Assembly (NCBI GenBank): GCA_018648265.1
Contig: JABGRN010000003.1
Location: 74,915 to 138,914 of the forward strand
DNA length: 64,000 nucleotides
DNA from: Prolixibacteraceae bacterium
Lineage (GTDB): Bacteria; Bacteroidota; Bacteroidia; Bacteroidales; Prolixibacteraceae
Direction of reading: 5' to 3'
Shown here one piece after another: positions 9,176-17,898 of the stretch. Below the pieces are notes generated by a model. That model saw only the letters and a program-made list of their open reading frames with translations, ran no database searches and was not told the DNA's origin. Position 1 is the first letter of the stretch. Every line of letters begins with the position of its first letter. Made by a program: the position numbers and the translations under genes.

Positions 9176-9196
9176 ACTGTTGTTTTTATACTTTCG

Positions 9197-9224
9197 AAAC
9201 TCGTTTTTTTAAAGCGGGTTTTTT
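9197..9224 (+). terminator. Terminator after purA
   Basis: AAACTCG pairs with CGGGTTT (one G-T pair) across an 11-base loop and runs into six T. It begins 22 bases after the purA stop. Confidence 0.65.
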
Positions 9225-9301
9225 GTATTCTGTACTCTTGTTATTTAATAAACTGTTTTTCTTGATTATAATTAAATACGCAAAAAAAATAATCCGTTTT
9301 A

Positions 9302-10744
9302 ATGGCTACATTTTTTAATTCATTAGGGCTTTATACCGATTTTTACGAATTGTCGATGGCGCAGGGTTATTTCTATTGCGGTAAAAAAGAAGATACTAGC
9401 ACTTTCGATTACTATTTCCGCACTAATCCGTTTAAAGGTGGTTTTACGGTTTTTGCAGGTCTTCAGGATTTTCTGGATTTATTGTCAAATTTTACTTTTG
9501 GTGATTCTGATCTTGAATATTTAGAAAAACACGGGTTTAAACCGGAATTCCTGAAATACCTCAAAAATTTTAAGTTTTTGGGAAACATATTTAGTATGCA
9601 AGAGGGGGAAATTGTTTTTCCAAATGTGCCCATTTTGCGTGTTGAAGGAAATATTATTGAGTGCCAGCTTATTGAAAGTCTTCTTCTAAATATTTTAAAT
9701 TTCGAATCGCTGATTGCCACAAAAGCATTTCGGATAAAATTGGTAACTGGTAAAAAGATTTTTTCTGATTTTGGCTTGCGTCGGGCGCAGGGTTTTGGTG
9801 CAATTCATGCAAGCCGGGCAGCGGTAATCGGGGGGGCAACTTCCACATCGAATGTATTGGCAGGGAAAATGTTTGGTATTCCGGTTTCAGGAACTCAGGC
9901 ACATAGTTGGGTTCAAAGTTTTGATAGTGAACTTGAGGCATTCCGCACTTATGCAGATTTAAATCAGGGAAACACAGTTTTACTTGTAGATACTTTCGAC
10001 ACTTTAAATTCGGGTGTTCCGAATGCTATTAAAGTTGCCAAAGAGATGGAAGAAAACGGGCATCGCTTAAAAGCTATCAGGTTAGATAGTGGCGACCTTG
10101 CATACTTAAGTAAAAAAGCCCGTAAAATGTTAGATGAAGCCGGACTGAAATCGGTTAAAATAATTGCATCGAACCAACTGAACGAATACGTTATTAAAAG
10201 CCTTTTAAAAGATCAAAATGCTGCTATCGATGCGTTTGGTATTGGAACCGAGTTGGTAACCGGGAAAAGTGATGCTGCTCTCGACGGTGTTTATAAACTG
10301 GTTGAAATAAACGGAAAACCTAAAATGAAGATTTCGGAAAACATTGAAAAAATTACCCAACCCTGCAAAAAACAGGTTTACCGGTTTTTCGATAATAATG
10401 GAAATTTTTTCAGGGATGGCATATTCCTGCAAAATGAAAATATTGAAGAAACCGACATGATTTATCATCCTGTTTATCCTGAAAAAAATACTCGTATTAA
10501 AAACTTAACAAAAGAAGCACTTTTACAACAAGTGGTAAGCAACGGAAAAATTATGTTAGCCAGGTTGCCTCTTGCAGAAATTCACAAATACCTCGTAACA
10601 AGAGCTGGTTTTTTGCCAAACGAACATAAACGATTTATTAGTCCACATTTGTACAAAGTTGGTATTTCAAAGAAGTTATTAGAATTCAGGAACATGTTAT
10701 CAAATCAGATAAAATTAAATATTGAATTGAATAAAAATGGTTGA
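9302..10744 (+). CDS. pncB: Nicotinate phosphoribosyltransferase
   Basis: A 480-residue enzyme of NAD salvage that converts nicotinate and PRPP to nicotinate mononucleotide. The start LGLYTDFYELSMAQGYF is the family N-terminal signature. SDFGLRRAQGFGAIHASRAA, GIPVSGTQAHSWVQSF (with the conserved His) and RLDSGDLAYLSKKAR match the core. IGTELVTGKSDAALDGVYKL follows. Length fits the longer PncB2-type enzymes. Its last codons overlap the next gene by 8 bases, so the two are translationally coupled. NAD kinase is encoded 19 kb away in this window, completing the route to NADP. Confidence 0.95.
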   Translation: MATFFNSLGLYTDFYELSMAQGYFYCGKKEDTSTFDYYFRTNPFKGGFTVFAGLQDFLDLLSNFTFGDSDLEYLEKHGFKPEFLKYLKNFKFLGNIFSMQEGEIVFPNVPILRVEGNIIECQLIESLLLNILNFESLIATKAFRIKLVTGKKIFSDFGLRRAQGFGAIHASRAAVIGGATSTSNVLAGKMFGIPVSGTQAHSWVQSFDSELEAFRTYADLNQGNTVLLVDTFDTLNSGVPNAIKVAKEMEENGHRLKAIRLDSGDLAYLSKKARKMLDEAGLKSVKIIASNQLNEYVIKSLLKDQNAAIDAFGIGTELVTGKSDAALDGVYKLVEINGKPKMKISENIEKITQPCKKQVYRFFDNNGNFFRDGIFLQNENIEETDMIYHPVYPEKNTRIKNLTKEALLQQVVSNGKIMLARLPLAEIHKYLVTRAGFLPNEHKRFISPHLYKVGISKKLLEFRNMLSNQIKLNIELNKNG

Positions 10745-11837
10745 TATTATTCGTCCAACATTGGTGGTAAACAAAGAAATTTGTTTGAGGAACATTGAAA
10801 GAATGGCCTTGAAAGCAAAAGAAAACAATTTGCGTTTCAGACCTCATTTTAAAACTCATCAGTCGGCAAAAATAGGGGAGTGGTTCAGGCTTTTTGGAGT
10901 CGATGCAATTACTGTTTCGTCGGTGCGGATGGCGGAATATTTTGCAGCCAACGGATGGAAAGATATAACTTTAGCTTTTCCACTAAATATTCTTGAAATT
11001 GAAAATATTAACCGTTTGGCGGCTGAAATAAAATTAAATGTTTTAGTTGAGAACAATGAAGGGGCAAAAGTTCTTGCTGAAAAAACCACGCACCCGCTTG
11101 GAGTTTATTTGAAAATTGACACCGGTTATCATCGGACCGGGATTTTATCATCGAAAACCAATACAATAAATTCGCTTGTAAAATCGATTTCCAGGAATAA
11201 TAAAATTACGTTTAAGGGATTTCTGACACACACCGGGCATACTTATGAAACAAAATCGACGGATGAAATTATTAAACGTCATTTCGATGCTTCGTTAAAA
11301 TTAAAGTCGTTAAAACAGCAATTCAAAAGAAAATTTTCACAGGTTGAAATAAGTATTGGCGACACACCATCGTGCAGCATTTGTACCGATTTTAAGGGTG
11401 TAGATGAAATACGGCCCGGCAATTTTGTTTTTTACGATTTGATGCAGCAAAACCTTGGCGTTTGTACATTTGATGATATTGCTGTAAGCCTGGTTTGCCC
11501 GGTTGTTTCGAAACATCTCTCGCGAAATGAAATAGTATTTTATGGGGGGGCGGTACATTTGTCGAAAGACTCTATTATTGATCAAAATGGAAAAAGAATA
11601 TTTGGCCGGATTGAAATCAAAAAAAACGGGGAAAATATATTGCTTGACCCCTTTAATTATGTTTCAAAAGTTTCGCAGGAACACGGCACATTAAAAGTTA
11701 CGCACGATCAATTTAAGAATTTTCAGGTTGGCGATTTGATAAAAATTATACCGGTACACTCATGTTTGACGGCAAATTTAATGGGACATTTTCAAACTAC
11801 AAAAGGTGAATTAATTGAGATGATGCCAAAATATTAG
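10737..11837 (+). CDS. PLP-dependent D-threonine aldolase/D-serine dehydratase-like protein (DSD1 family)
   Basis: A 366-residue fold-type III PLP enzyme, related to alanine racemase at the N-terminus. The PLP-lysine segment RFRPHFKTHQSAKI sits at residues 31-44, as in D-threonine aldolases and eukaryotic-type D-serine dehydratases. Near the C-terminus, VHSCLTANLM carries the His-x-Cys pair that binds zinc in D-serine dehydratase. It likely cleaves or deaminates a D-beta-hydroxy amino acid; the choice between aldolase and dehydratase cannot be made from sequence. It overlaps pncB by 8 bases, implying coupled expression, though a shared pathway is not obvious beyond PLP/NAD metabolism. Confidence 0.85.
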   Translation: MVDIIRPTLVVNKEICLRNIERMALKAKENNLRFRPHFKTHQSAKIGEWFRLFGVDAITVSSVRMAEYFAANGWKDITLAFPLNILEIENINRLAAEIKLNVLVENNEGAKVLAEKTTHPLGVYLKIDTGYHRTGILSSKTNTINSLVKSISRNNKITFKGFLTHTGHTYETKSTDEIIKRHFDASLKLKSLKQQFKRKFSQVEISIGDTPSCSICTDFKGVDEIRPGNFVFYDLMQQNLGVCTFDDIAVSLVCPVVSKHLSRNEIVFYGGAVHLSKDSIIDQNGKRIFGRIEIKKNGENILLDPFNYVSKVSQEHGTLKVTHDQFKNFQVGDLIKIIPVHSCLTANLMGHFQTTKGELIEMMPKY

Positions 11838-12088
11838 ACAGTCTTTTTTTGAAGTATAAAAACTTTCCACCCGGTTTTTGAAAGTAATACCAATTGTACT
11901 TTGAAATGCCGCATGGCAATTTCGAAGTTTATAATGGTTAATGCCGATACTACAACAAAGGAGTATGCTGAGTAAAACGAAAGTATGCGACATTTGATTG
12001 TTAAATCGGTATAATTGGATGAAAACCCACAAAATGCTATTAAATAAAAGCGATAATTATTTGTAATGAATTGATAAAATATCGGGCA

Positions 12089-13456
12089 TTAAAATTTCGA
12101 ATTTTTCAATCTTATAAAATAATCTTTTGCGGCCCGCCTAACGTGTGGCGAAAGTAACAAAGTGGAAATTACTGTTGGAAAAGCCATTAATGCAAAAGAA
12201 ATGTCGATTAATCCAATTATAACCTGTAGGTTTGAAACTGCTCCAATAATTATTACCACAACAAAAACGTAATTGTAGAGGTATCCATATTTTGCACCGG
12301 CAACAAAACCAAGGCATTTTGTTCCATAATATGGGAATGCAAAAAGTGTTGACATGGCAAAAAAGGTAACACAAATTGTTAAAATGTATTTTCCGTAAAT
12401 TGGTATCGCAACGTCGAAGGCATTGGCAGTGAGTGAAATCCCATCGGCTGAACTTTCAACCCAGGTATTTGTAATAATTATTGCAAGCGCTGTCATTGTG
12501 CAAATTATTATTGTGTCGATAATCGGACCAAGCATTGCAACCAATCCCTCACGGATTGGTTCGCTGGTTTTAGCCGCACCGTGTGCCATCGGCGCAGTTC
12601 CCAATCCGGCTTCGTTCGAAAACGCAGCCCTACGAACACCAACAATTATAATCGCTCCCAATGAACCCCCCAAAACGGCATCACCGGTAAAAGCATCGTG
12701 CAAAATGGTTTTAAATGCAGGAATTATTAGGCTGGTATCTGAAAAAATAATGTATAAAACAGTTATTACATAAACTACAACCATAAAAGGAACAACTCTT
12801 CCGGTAACACTTCCTATTCGTTTTATTCCACCAATAATTACAATTCCTGTTATTATTGAAATTATTATTCCTGTAATTAAATCAGATTGAAAAGAGGCCC
12901 CGAAGTTATTTGGAATAAGAACAACATCCCTAATCATTTGGGTAAGTTGGTTGGCCTGGAAAAGTGGTGAAACACCAACCATTCCCATGATTGAAAAAAA
13001 TATGGCAACCGGCTTCCAGTTTTTTCCTAATCCTTCAGTAATATAATACATTGGGCCGCCCTGGATTTCCCCCGAAGAATCTTTTCCCCGGAACATTACT
13101 GCCAGTGAACATGTAAAAAATTTGGTGCTAACACCTAACAAAGCTGACACCCACATCCAGAAAATAGCACCCGGCCCGCCCATGGTAATTGCAACGGCAA
13201 CACCGCTAACATTTCCCATTCCAACGGTTCCGGCAAGTGCGGTTGAAAGTGCCTGATAATGTCGAAGTTGTCCCGGTTCATCGGGATCGTCGTATTTCCC
13301 GGTTAGAATTCTTATTGCATGGCCAATGTACCGTAAAGGTGCCAGCCGTGAATAAATCAGAAAATAAAATCCACCGCCAAGCAGCAGGATTAAAAGTGGA
13401 GTTCCCCAAATACCATCAGAAATTTTTATGATGAGCTGACCAATATTTTCAAGCAT
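12089..13456 (-). CDS. Alanine/glycine:cation symporter (AGCS family)
   Basis: A 455-residue inner-membrane Na+- or H+-coupled importer for alanine or glycine. Family signatures include ALAGTVGMGNVSGVAVAI near residue 73, GGPGAIFWMWVSALLG near 93 and RAAFSNEAGLGTAPMAHGAA near 277. About ten hydrophobic helices are visible, and the length is standard for the family. It is transcribed alone, convergent with the DSD1-family gene. The 250 bases between them hold no recognised gene or strong terminator. Substrate preference between D- and L-alanine, glycine or serine is unresolved. Confidence 0.94.
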   Translation of the reverse strand: MLENIGQLIIKISDGIWGTPLLILLLGGGFYFLIYSRLAPLRYIGHAIRILTGKYDDPDEPGQLRHYQALSTALAGTVGMGNVSGVAVAITMGGPGAIFWMWVSALLGVSTKFFTCSLAVMFRGKDSSGEIQGGPMYYITEGLGKNWKPVAIFFSIMGMVGVSPLFQANQLTQMIRDVVLIPNNFGASFQSDLITGIIISIITGIVIIGGIKRIGSVTGRVVPFMVVVYVITVLYIIFSDTSLIIPAFKTILHDAFTGDAVLGGSLGAIIIVGVRRAAFSNEAGLGTAPMAHGAAKTSEPIREGLVAMLGPIIDTIIICTMTALAIIITNTWVESSADGISLTANAFDVAIPIYGKYILTICVTFFAMSTLFAFPYYGTKCLGFVAGAKYGYLYNYVFVVVIIIGAVSNLQVIIGLIDISFALMAFPTVISTLLLSPHVRRAAKDYFIRLKNSKF

Positions 13457-13583
13457 TCAATAAAGAAAATATTAATCGATAAATAAACAAACAAAAAAAA
13501 CAAATAAATTATTGTTTCGCTCCGGGGATCGGAAGTTTCCAAGTCCCGGATTTTGGGTTTTGGAAAGTTCAATTTTCAATCTT

Positions 13584-14417
13584 TTATTTTAATTGAACTT
13601 TTGCAAATACCGGCAAATGATCTGATGGATAGCGTTTGTCTTTTGAATCTGAAATTGCCGCATATTTTAAAACCTTAATTTCTCCCTGGACGAAAATGTA
13701 GTCAATTCTTCGGCTCAGTGGTGAATCCCATTTAAATCCGCTGGAAGTTCCTACTGGTCCGTACGGTGGGGTTTCTGTAACTTCGCGACTATCACTCATA
13801 AAACCTTTTATTAAACCAATTGGTTCAGATTCGGGTAACAGGTTAAAATCGCCGGTTAAGATTACAGGCAAGCCTTGATTATTGCTAATCTCTTTTATTT
13901 TATCGCGGATTAGGAAAGCAGAATTTTTTCGGGCTTCATCACCCCGGTGATCAAAATGAGTATTAAACACCAAAAACTTTTTTCCGGTAATTTTCGATTG
14001 GAATTTGCCCCAGGCAACTATCCGGTTGCAAACCGCATCCCAGCCAAGTCCTGGTTTTTCGCAATCTTCCGATAACCAGAAGTTTCCTTTTTCGATTAAA
14101 ATAAATTTCGATTTTTTAAAGAAAATGGGGGAGAATTCACCATCTTTTTCGCCATCGTCGCGACCCACTCCAAACCATTCGTATTCTTGTTGGTTTTTAT
14201 GGATATCGGTAATTTGTCCGTAAAGGGCTTCCTGTAATCCAAAAATATCGGGTTCATGAAAATCGAGTAATCCGTTAACCATTTCAATGCGATTAGGCCA
14301 GGCGTTTATTCCATCGCCCGGATTGTTGTACCTTATATTGAATGTTATGATATTCATTTGTTGTGAATACAGTGTTGCCGGAGCAAGAATTAAAATTAGC
14401 AAAATAATTTTTTTCAT
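13584..14417 (-). CDS. Secreted endonuclease/exonuclease/phosphatase family hydrolase
   Basis: A 277-residue protein exported by the signal peptide MKKIILLILILAPATLYSQ. The mature part is a complete EEP fold with all catalytic positions in order: TFNIRYN, LQEAL, NTHFDHRG, LTGDFNLLPES, RRIDYIFV and PSDHLPVFA. Secreted relatives in Bacteroidota are often annotated as metal-dependent hydrolases, and the family includes DNases, phosphodiesterases and sphingomyelinases. The substrate cannot be chosen here. It starts 22 bases after the secreted esterase gene on the same strand, so the two probably form an operon of exported hydrolases. Confidence 0.9.
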   Translation of the reverse strand: MKKIILLILILAPATLYSQQMNIITFNIRYNNPGDGINAWPNRIEMVNGLLDFHEPDIFGLQEALYGQITDIHKNQQEYEWFGVGRDDGEKDGEFSPIFFKKSKFILIEKGNFWLSEDCEKPGLGWDAVCNRIVAWGKFQSKITGKKFLVFNTHFDHRGDEARKNSAFLIRDKIKEISNNQGLPVILTGDFNLLPESEPIGLIKGFMSDSREVTETPPYGPVGTSSGFKWDSPLSRRIDYIFVQGEIKVLKYAAISDSKDKRYPSDHLPVFAKVQLK

Positions 14418-14439
14418 AGCTGTTTAATTTATGTCAGTT

Positions 14440-15399
14440 TCATTCCGCACAAAGATTAATATAATTGTAGTCGACGTTTTTTGTTTCCCCTTCAATTATG
14501 GTGTGGCGGCTTTCACCATTTTCTTTCACAACGAAATTATAACAAAATTCCACAATCTCATCGAAATAATTAGTTAATGGTGTATTTGCCAGTTCGTGGC
14601 CACCACCACAAGTTGTGTGCAGCCAGCAAGGAACTTTCAATTGCGAAAGTTTTTCTGCGATGGAATGCGAACCATGCAAAACAAGATACCCGGGAGTTTT
14701 TTCATCGCAATAATGGTGTGGCGCAGTTGCATAAGGAACCAGGTTGTCGTTAGTTCCATGAAAAAGCAAAGACGGAACTGCCGATTTATCGTAAATTCTA
14801 TTGAGGTCGGGAACAGCCCCCGCCATTCCAATTACTCCGGCAAACGAAACCGGGCCAGAATCAAGTCCATAACAATACGGAGGTTCGTAGGCAGTATTTA
14901 AAGCTGTTTCGGCACCGGCACTGCTTCCTGCGAGGATTATTTTTTGTGGATTTATACCAAATTGTTCCCGGTTTTCGATAAGATAAAAAGTTGCATCTTG
15001 TAAATCTTCAACCGCAGCATAAAATGTATTTAACTTTTCGTTGGCAGGGCAATCGCAACCAAAAGCCCCTTCTTTATCTTTTCGGGTTAAACGGTACGAA
15101 ATTGATGCAACAACATATCCGTAGCTGGAAATTGTCCTGCAAAAATCCTGTATGTTTTCACTGTTTCGCATGCCACCCTGAAATCCCCCTCCATGAACGT
15201 AAATAATTGTTGCCCTTTCTGTTTCTGCATCATAATCTGGCATGTACAAATCTAAATCAAGATTTTCTCCATCTTTCGAAACATAAGTATGGGTCTCTAT
15301 AATAACTTCATCTGTAATTGGTTCGGCGTATCTTTCTTGTGCCGAAATAGCTGAGGCGATCCGGAAAATCAGAAAAACAAGGAATAAACTTTTCTTCAT
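14440..15399 (-). CDS. Secreted alpha/beta-hydrolase (carboxylesterase-like)
   Basis: A 319-residue protein with the signal peptide MKKSLFLVFLIFRIASAISA. The mature domain is an alpha/beta-hydrolase of the hormone-sensitive-lipase/carboxylesterase type. It has the oxyanion-hole motif YVHGGGFQGG near residue 67 and the nucleophile elbow AGSSAGAET near residue 157. A late FHGTNDNLVPY gives a candidate acid, and GGGHEL near residue 267 the catalytic His. It leads a likely two-gene operon with the EEP hydrolase 22 bases downstream. Deacetylation of a glycan or ester cleavage is plausible, but the substrate is unknown. Confidence 0.88.
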   Translation of the reverse strand: MKKSLFLVFLIFRIASAISAQERYAEPITDEVIIETHTYVSKDGENLDLDLYMPDYDAETERATIIYVHGGGFQGGMRNSENIQDFCRTISSYGYVVASISYRLTRKDKEGAFGCDCPANEKLNTFYAAVEDLQDATFYLIENREQFGINPQKIILAGSSAGAETALNTAYEPPYCYGLDSGPVSFAGVIGMAGAVPDLNRIYDKSAVPSLLFHGTNDNLVPYATAPHHYCDEKTPGYLVLHGSHSIAEKLSQLKVPCWLHTTCGGGHELANTPLTNYFDEIVEFCYNFVVKENGESRHTIIEGETKNVDYNYINLCAE

Positions 15400-15540
15400 G
15401 TTAGAATTTTTGGCGAATATAATAATTAATGTTTAAGAGCAATTCAGCAATAAAAAGGATGAACCCGGTATTTTGTTCACAATAAAGTAAAAATATTTTT
15501 ATCTATTTGAATAAAATAAAAGTGAATTTTAGTGAACTAA

Positions 15541-16032
15541 TTAAAAGAGTTTGTTTGTTGGTTTCGTAAATTTTAATTCGTGTTGGAGTAGCCAGCGTTT
15601 GCGTTCCAGCCCACCGGCATAACCGGTTAATTTTCCGTTGGAGCCAATAATCCTGTGGCATGGAATAATTATAGGAATTGGGTTTTTACCATTTGCCAAA
15701 CCCACAGCCCGCGTATTTTTTTCAGAGCCGGTTTGTTTTGCAATTTCAAGGTACGATGCAGTTTTGCCGAAAACGATATTTTTAACGTATCCCCAAACTT
15801 TGTGCTGAAATTCAGTTCCGGCAGCATTTATTTTTAAATCGAAAGTTTTTCTTTTTCCTGAAAAATATTCGTTTAGTTGATGGATGGTTTCTTTTAAGAT
15901 TGGCGTTAAGATTTGGGAGGAACTGTCAGGTGAGTCAGAAAATGCAATAGTTAACAGATAATCAGAATCTGAAACCAGATTTAAAAATCCGATCGGGGTT
16001 TCTATGCTGGTGTAAAATAATTTTTCTTTCAT
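15541..16032 (-). CDS. ogt: Methylated-DNA--[protein]-cysteine S-methyltransferase
   Basis: A 163-residue suicide repair protein that removes alkyl groups from O6-alkylguanine. The active-site segment PIIIPCHRIIGSNGKLTGYA contains the acceptor Cys, and LERKRWLLQHE follows as in Ogt. I chose the ATG at 16032 (MKEKLFYTSIETP) because it matches the usual N-terminus. An upstream in-frame ATG at 16080 would extend through the terminator hairpin of the preceding operon. The ATG lies directly after that terminator's T run, so the gene either has a promoter embedded there or uses the longer frame. No Ada-type regulatory domain is present. Confidence 0.92.
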   Translation of the reverse strand: MKEKLFYTSIETPIGFLNLVSDSDYLLTIAFSDSPDSSSQILTPILKETIHQLNEYFSGKRKTFDLKINAAGTEFQHKVWGYVKNIVFGKTASYLEIAKQTGSEKNTRAVGLANGKNPIPIIIPCHRIIGSNGKLTGYAGGLERKRWLLQHELKFTKPTNKLF

Positions 16033-16064
16033 AAAAAAATCCGATACCAAAGATACCGGATTTT
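16033..16064 (-). terminator. Terminator of the hydrogenase operon abutting the ogt start
   Basis: Read on the minus strand, AAAAATCCG and CGGATTTTT form nine-base arms around a 13-base loop that itself contains the repeated GATACC/GGTATC-type pairs. The second arm ends in a run of seven T. The structure begins 22 bases after the hydrogenase stop codon and ends at the ogt ATG. Confidence 0.75.
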
Positions 16065-16086
16065 TAAATAATTCTACCATTCGATA

Positions 16087-17877
16087 TTAGTAGCGTTTTC
16101 TTTTTGTGTATTTTGTGTGAAGTAAATGGTGCGACACTTCACCCAGTGGCTCTTTCAGGAAATCTTTGTATAATTTTATTACTTCCGGGTTTTGGTGCGA
16201 TTTCCGCATTGGCATTTCTCCATCTTCAGCATAAATTGCTTCAGCGCGTTTTTGCCTGATTTCTGCATTAGTAGGAATTGGTTGTCCACCACCACCGAGG
16301 CATCCACCCGGGCAACCCATAAATTCAATAAAATGATAGTCGGCTTTTCCAGCTTTTACAGCATCCATCACTTTTTTTGCATTAACTAATCCATGAGCAA
16401 CTGCACATTTTAATTCAACACCATCAAGAAAAGCCCATTCTTTTAGTGGTTTTTCAATTTTTATGGTGGCTTCTTTGATAACTTCCATACCACGAACAGG
16501 TTCAATATTAAGGTTTTCGAATGGCACGTCGCGCCCGGTCACAATTTCGTATGCAGTTCTGAGTGCCGCTTCCATTACACCTCCCGAAGCACCAAAGATT
16601 ACACCGGCTCCTGTCGATTCGCCCATTAATCGATCGTATTTTACAGGTTCTAGTTTATTAAAATCAAGCCCTGCCTGTTTAATAAGAATCGCAAGTTCAC
16701 GTGTTGTTAAAACATAGTCAACATCGCGATATCCACTGTCGTGCATTTCAGGTCGATAAGCTTCAAATTTTTTGGCTGTGCAAGGCATTATCGAAACTGA
16801 AACAATTTTTTCAGGTTCCAGGTTTCTTGCTTTTGCGTAATAGGTTTTAGCCAAAGCCCCAAACATTTGCTGTGGCGATTTGCACGAAGAAAGATAATCG
16901 AGAAATTCAGGATATAAATGTTCCATGTATTTAATCCATCCGGGAGAACAGGAAGTGGCCATTGGTAATTTTACATTTTTGTCTTTGTCAACCAGCGCGC
17001 TTTTCAGGCGCATAAGCAATTCTGTTCCTTCTTCAACAATAGTAAGGTCGGCAGTAAAGTCTGTATCAAGTACCGAATCGAAGCCAAGTCTTTTTAAGGC
17101 AGCGACCATTTGACCGGTTACCCTGGAACCAGGTTCAAGGCCTAATTCTTCGCCCAAACCAACCCTTACCGCCGGGGCTGTTTGAACAATAACATGTTTG
17201 TCGGGATTTGCAATAGCTTCCCAAACTTCCTCGATATAATTTTTTTCGACCAAAGCACCAGTTGGACAATGGTTTATACACTGGCCACAATTGGTGCAAA
17301 CCACATCGCGCAGTGCTTTTTCGAAAAATGTTGTAATTTTCATTTGATCGCCTTTATGCGCAACCGACAGAGCATTTACACCCTGTAATTCTGCACAAGT
17401 ACGGACGCAACGCTGGCAACGGATGCATTTGCTGTCGTCTTTAATAATTGACGGCGAAAACATGTCGATCGAGTAATTTTTTAATGGCACCAGTTCAATA
17501 AAATCCTGGGTCATTATTTTATAGTCGGAAGCAAGTTTTTGCAGTTCGCAATTGCCATTTCGGTAACATTTAGTGCAGTCGGCATTGTGTTCTGTCAGTA
17601 AAAGTTCGATAATATGTTTCCTCGAATTTCTTACTTTTAAACTGTTGGTGAGGATTTCCATGCCTTCTTCGCAAGGGGTTGCACAAGCAGCAGAAAGCCG
17701 GTTTTGCCCTTCAACTTCAACTACACAAACACGGCAGTTCCCTGCAACGCATAAGTCTTTGTGGTAACAAAGTGTTGGTATTGTAATGCCTTGTCCTTCG
17801 GCAGCTTCAAGTATCGTTTTACCCTTTTCTATCTCAACAGGAAATCCATTTATGGATATATTTAATTTATTTGCCAT
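16087..17877 (-). CDS. [FeFe] hydrogenase catalytic subunit (HydA/HndD type)
   Basis: A 596-residue iron-sulfur enzyme that interconverts protons and H2. The N-terminal [2Fe-2S] domain has CYHKDLCVAGNCRVC. A His-Cys3 [4Fe-4S] segment (HNADCTKCYRNGNC) and two ferredoxin clusters (CIRCQRCVRTC and CTNCGQCINHCPTG) follow. The H-cluster domain has all three signatures intact: TSCSPGW near residue 315, MPCTAKKFEA near 368 and FMGCPGGCLGGGGQP near 523. This is the modular M3 layout of trimeric NAD(P)-linked and electron-bifurcating enzymes. It is the last gene of a NuoE-NuoF-HydA operon, 21 bases after the NuoF-like gene. Maturation genes hydE, hydF and hydG are not in the window. Confidence 0.95.
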   Translation of the reverse strand: MANKLNISINGFPVEIEKGKTILEAAEGQGITIPTLCYHKDLCVAGNCRVCVVEVEGQNRLSAACATPCEEGMEILTNSLKVRNSRKHIIELLLTEHNADCTKCYRNGNCELQKLASDYKIMTQDFIELVPLKNYSIDMFSPSIIKDDSKCIRCQRCVRTCAELQGVNALSVAHKGDQMKITTFFEKALRDVVCTNCGQCINHCPTGALVEKNYIEEVWEAIANPDKHVIVQTAPAVRVGLGEELGLEPGSRVTGQMVAALKRLGFDSVLDTDFTADLTIVEEGTELLMRLKSALVDKDKNVKLPMATSCSPGWIKYMEHLYPEFLDYLSSCKSPQQMFGALAKTYYAKARNLEPEKIVSVSIMPCTAKKFEAYRPEMHDSGYRDVDYVLTTRELAILIKQAGLDFNKLEPVKYDRLMGESTGAGVIFGASGGVMEAALRTAYEIVTGRDVPFENLNIEPVRGMEVIKEATIKIEKPLKEWAFLDGVELKCAVAHGLVNAKKVMDAVKAGKADYHFIEFMGCPGGCLGGGGQPIPTNAEIRQKRAEAIYAEDGEMPMRKSHQNPEVIKLYKDFLKEPLGEVSHHLLHTKYTKRKRY

Positions 17878-17898
17878 TTTTTTAGTTTTATCGGTTTA

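Noticed and set aside
11811-12032. 73-codon minus-strand frame between the DSD1-family and AGCS genes
   Set aside because: No domain or signal is apparent, and it begins antisense to the end of the DSD1-family gene.
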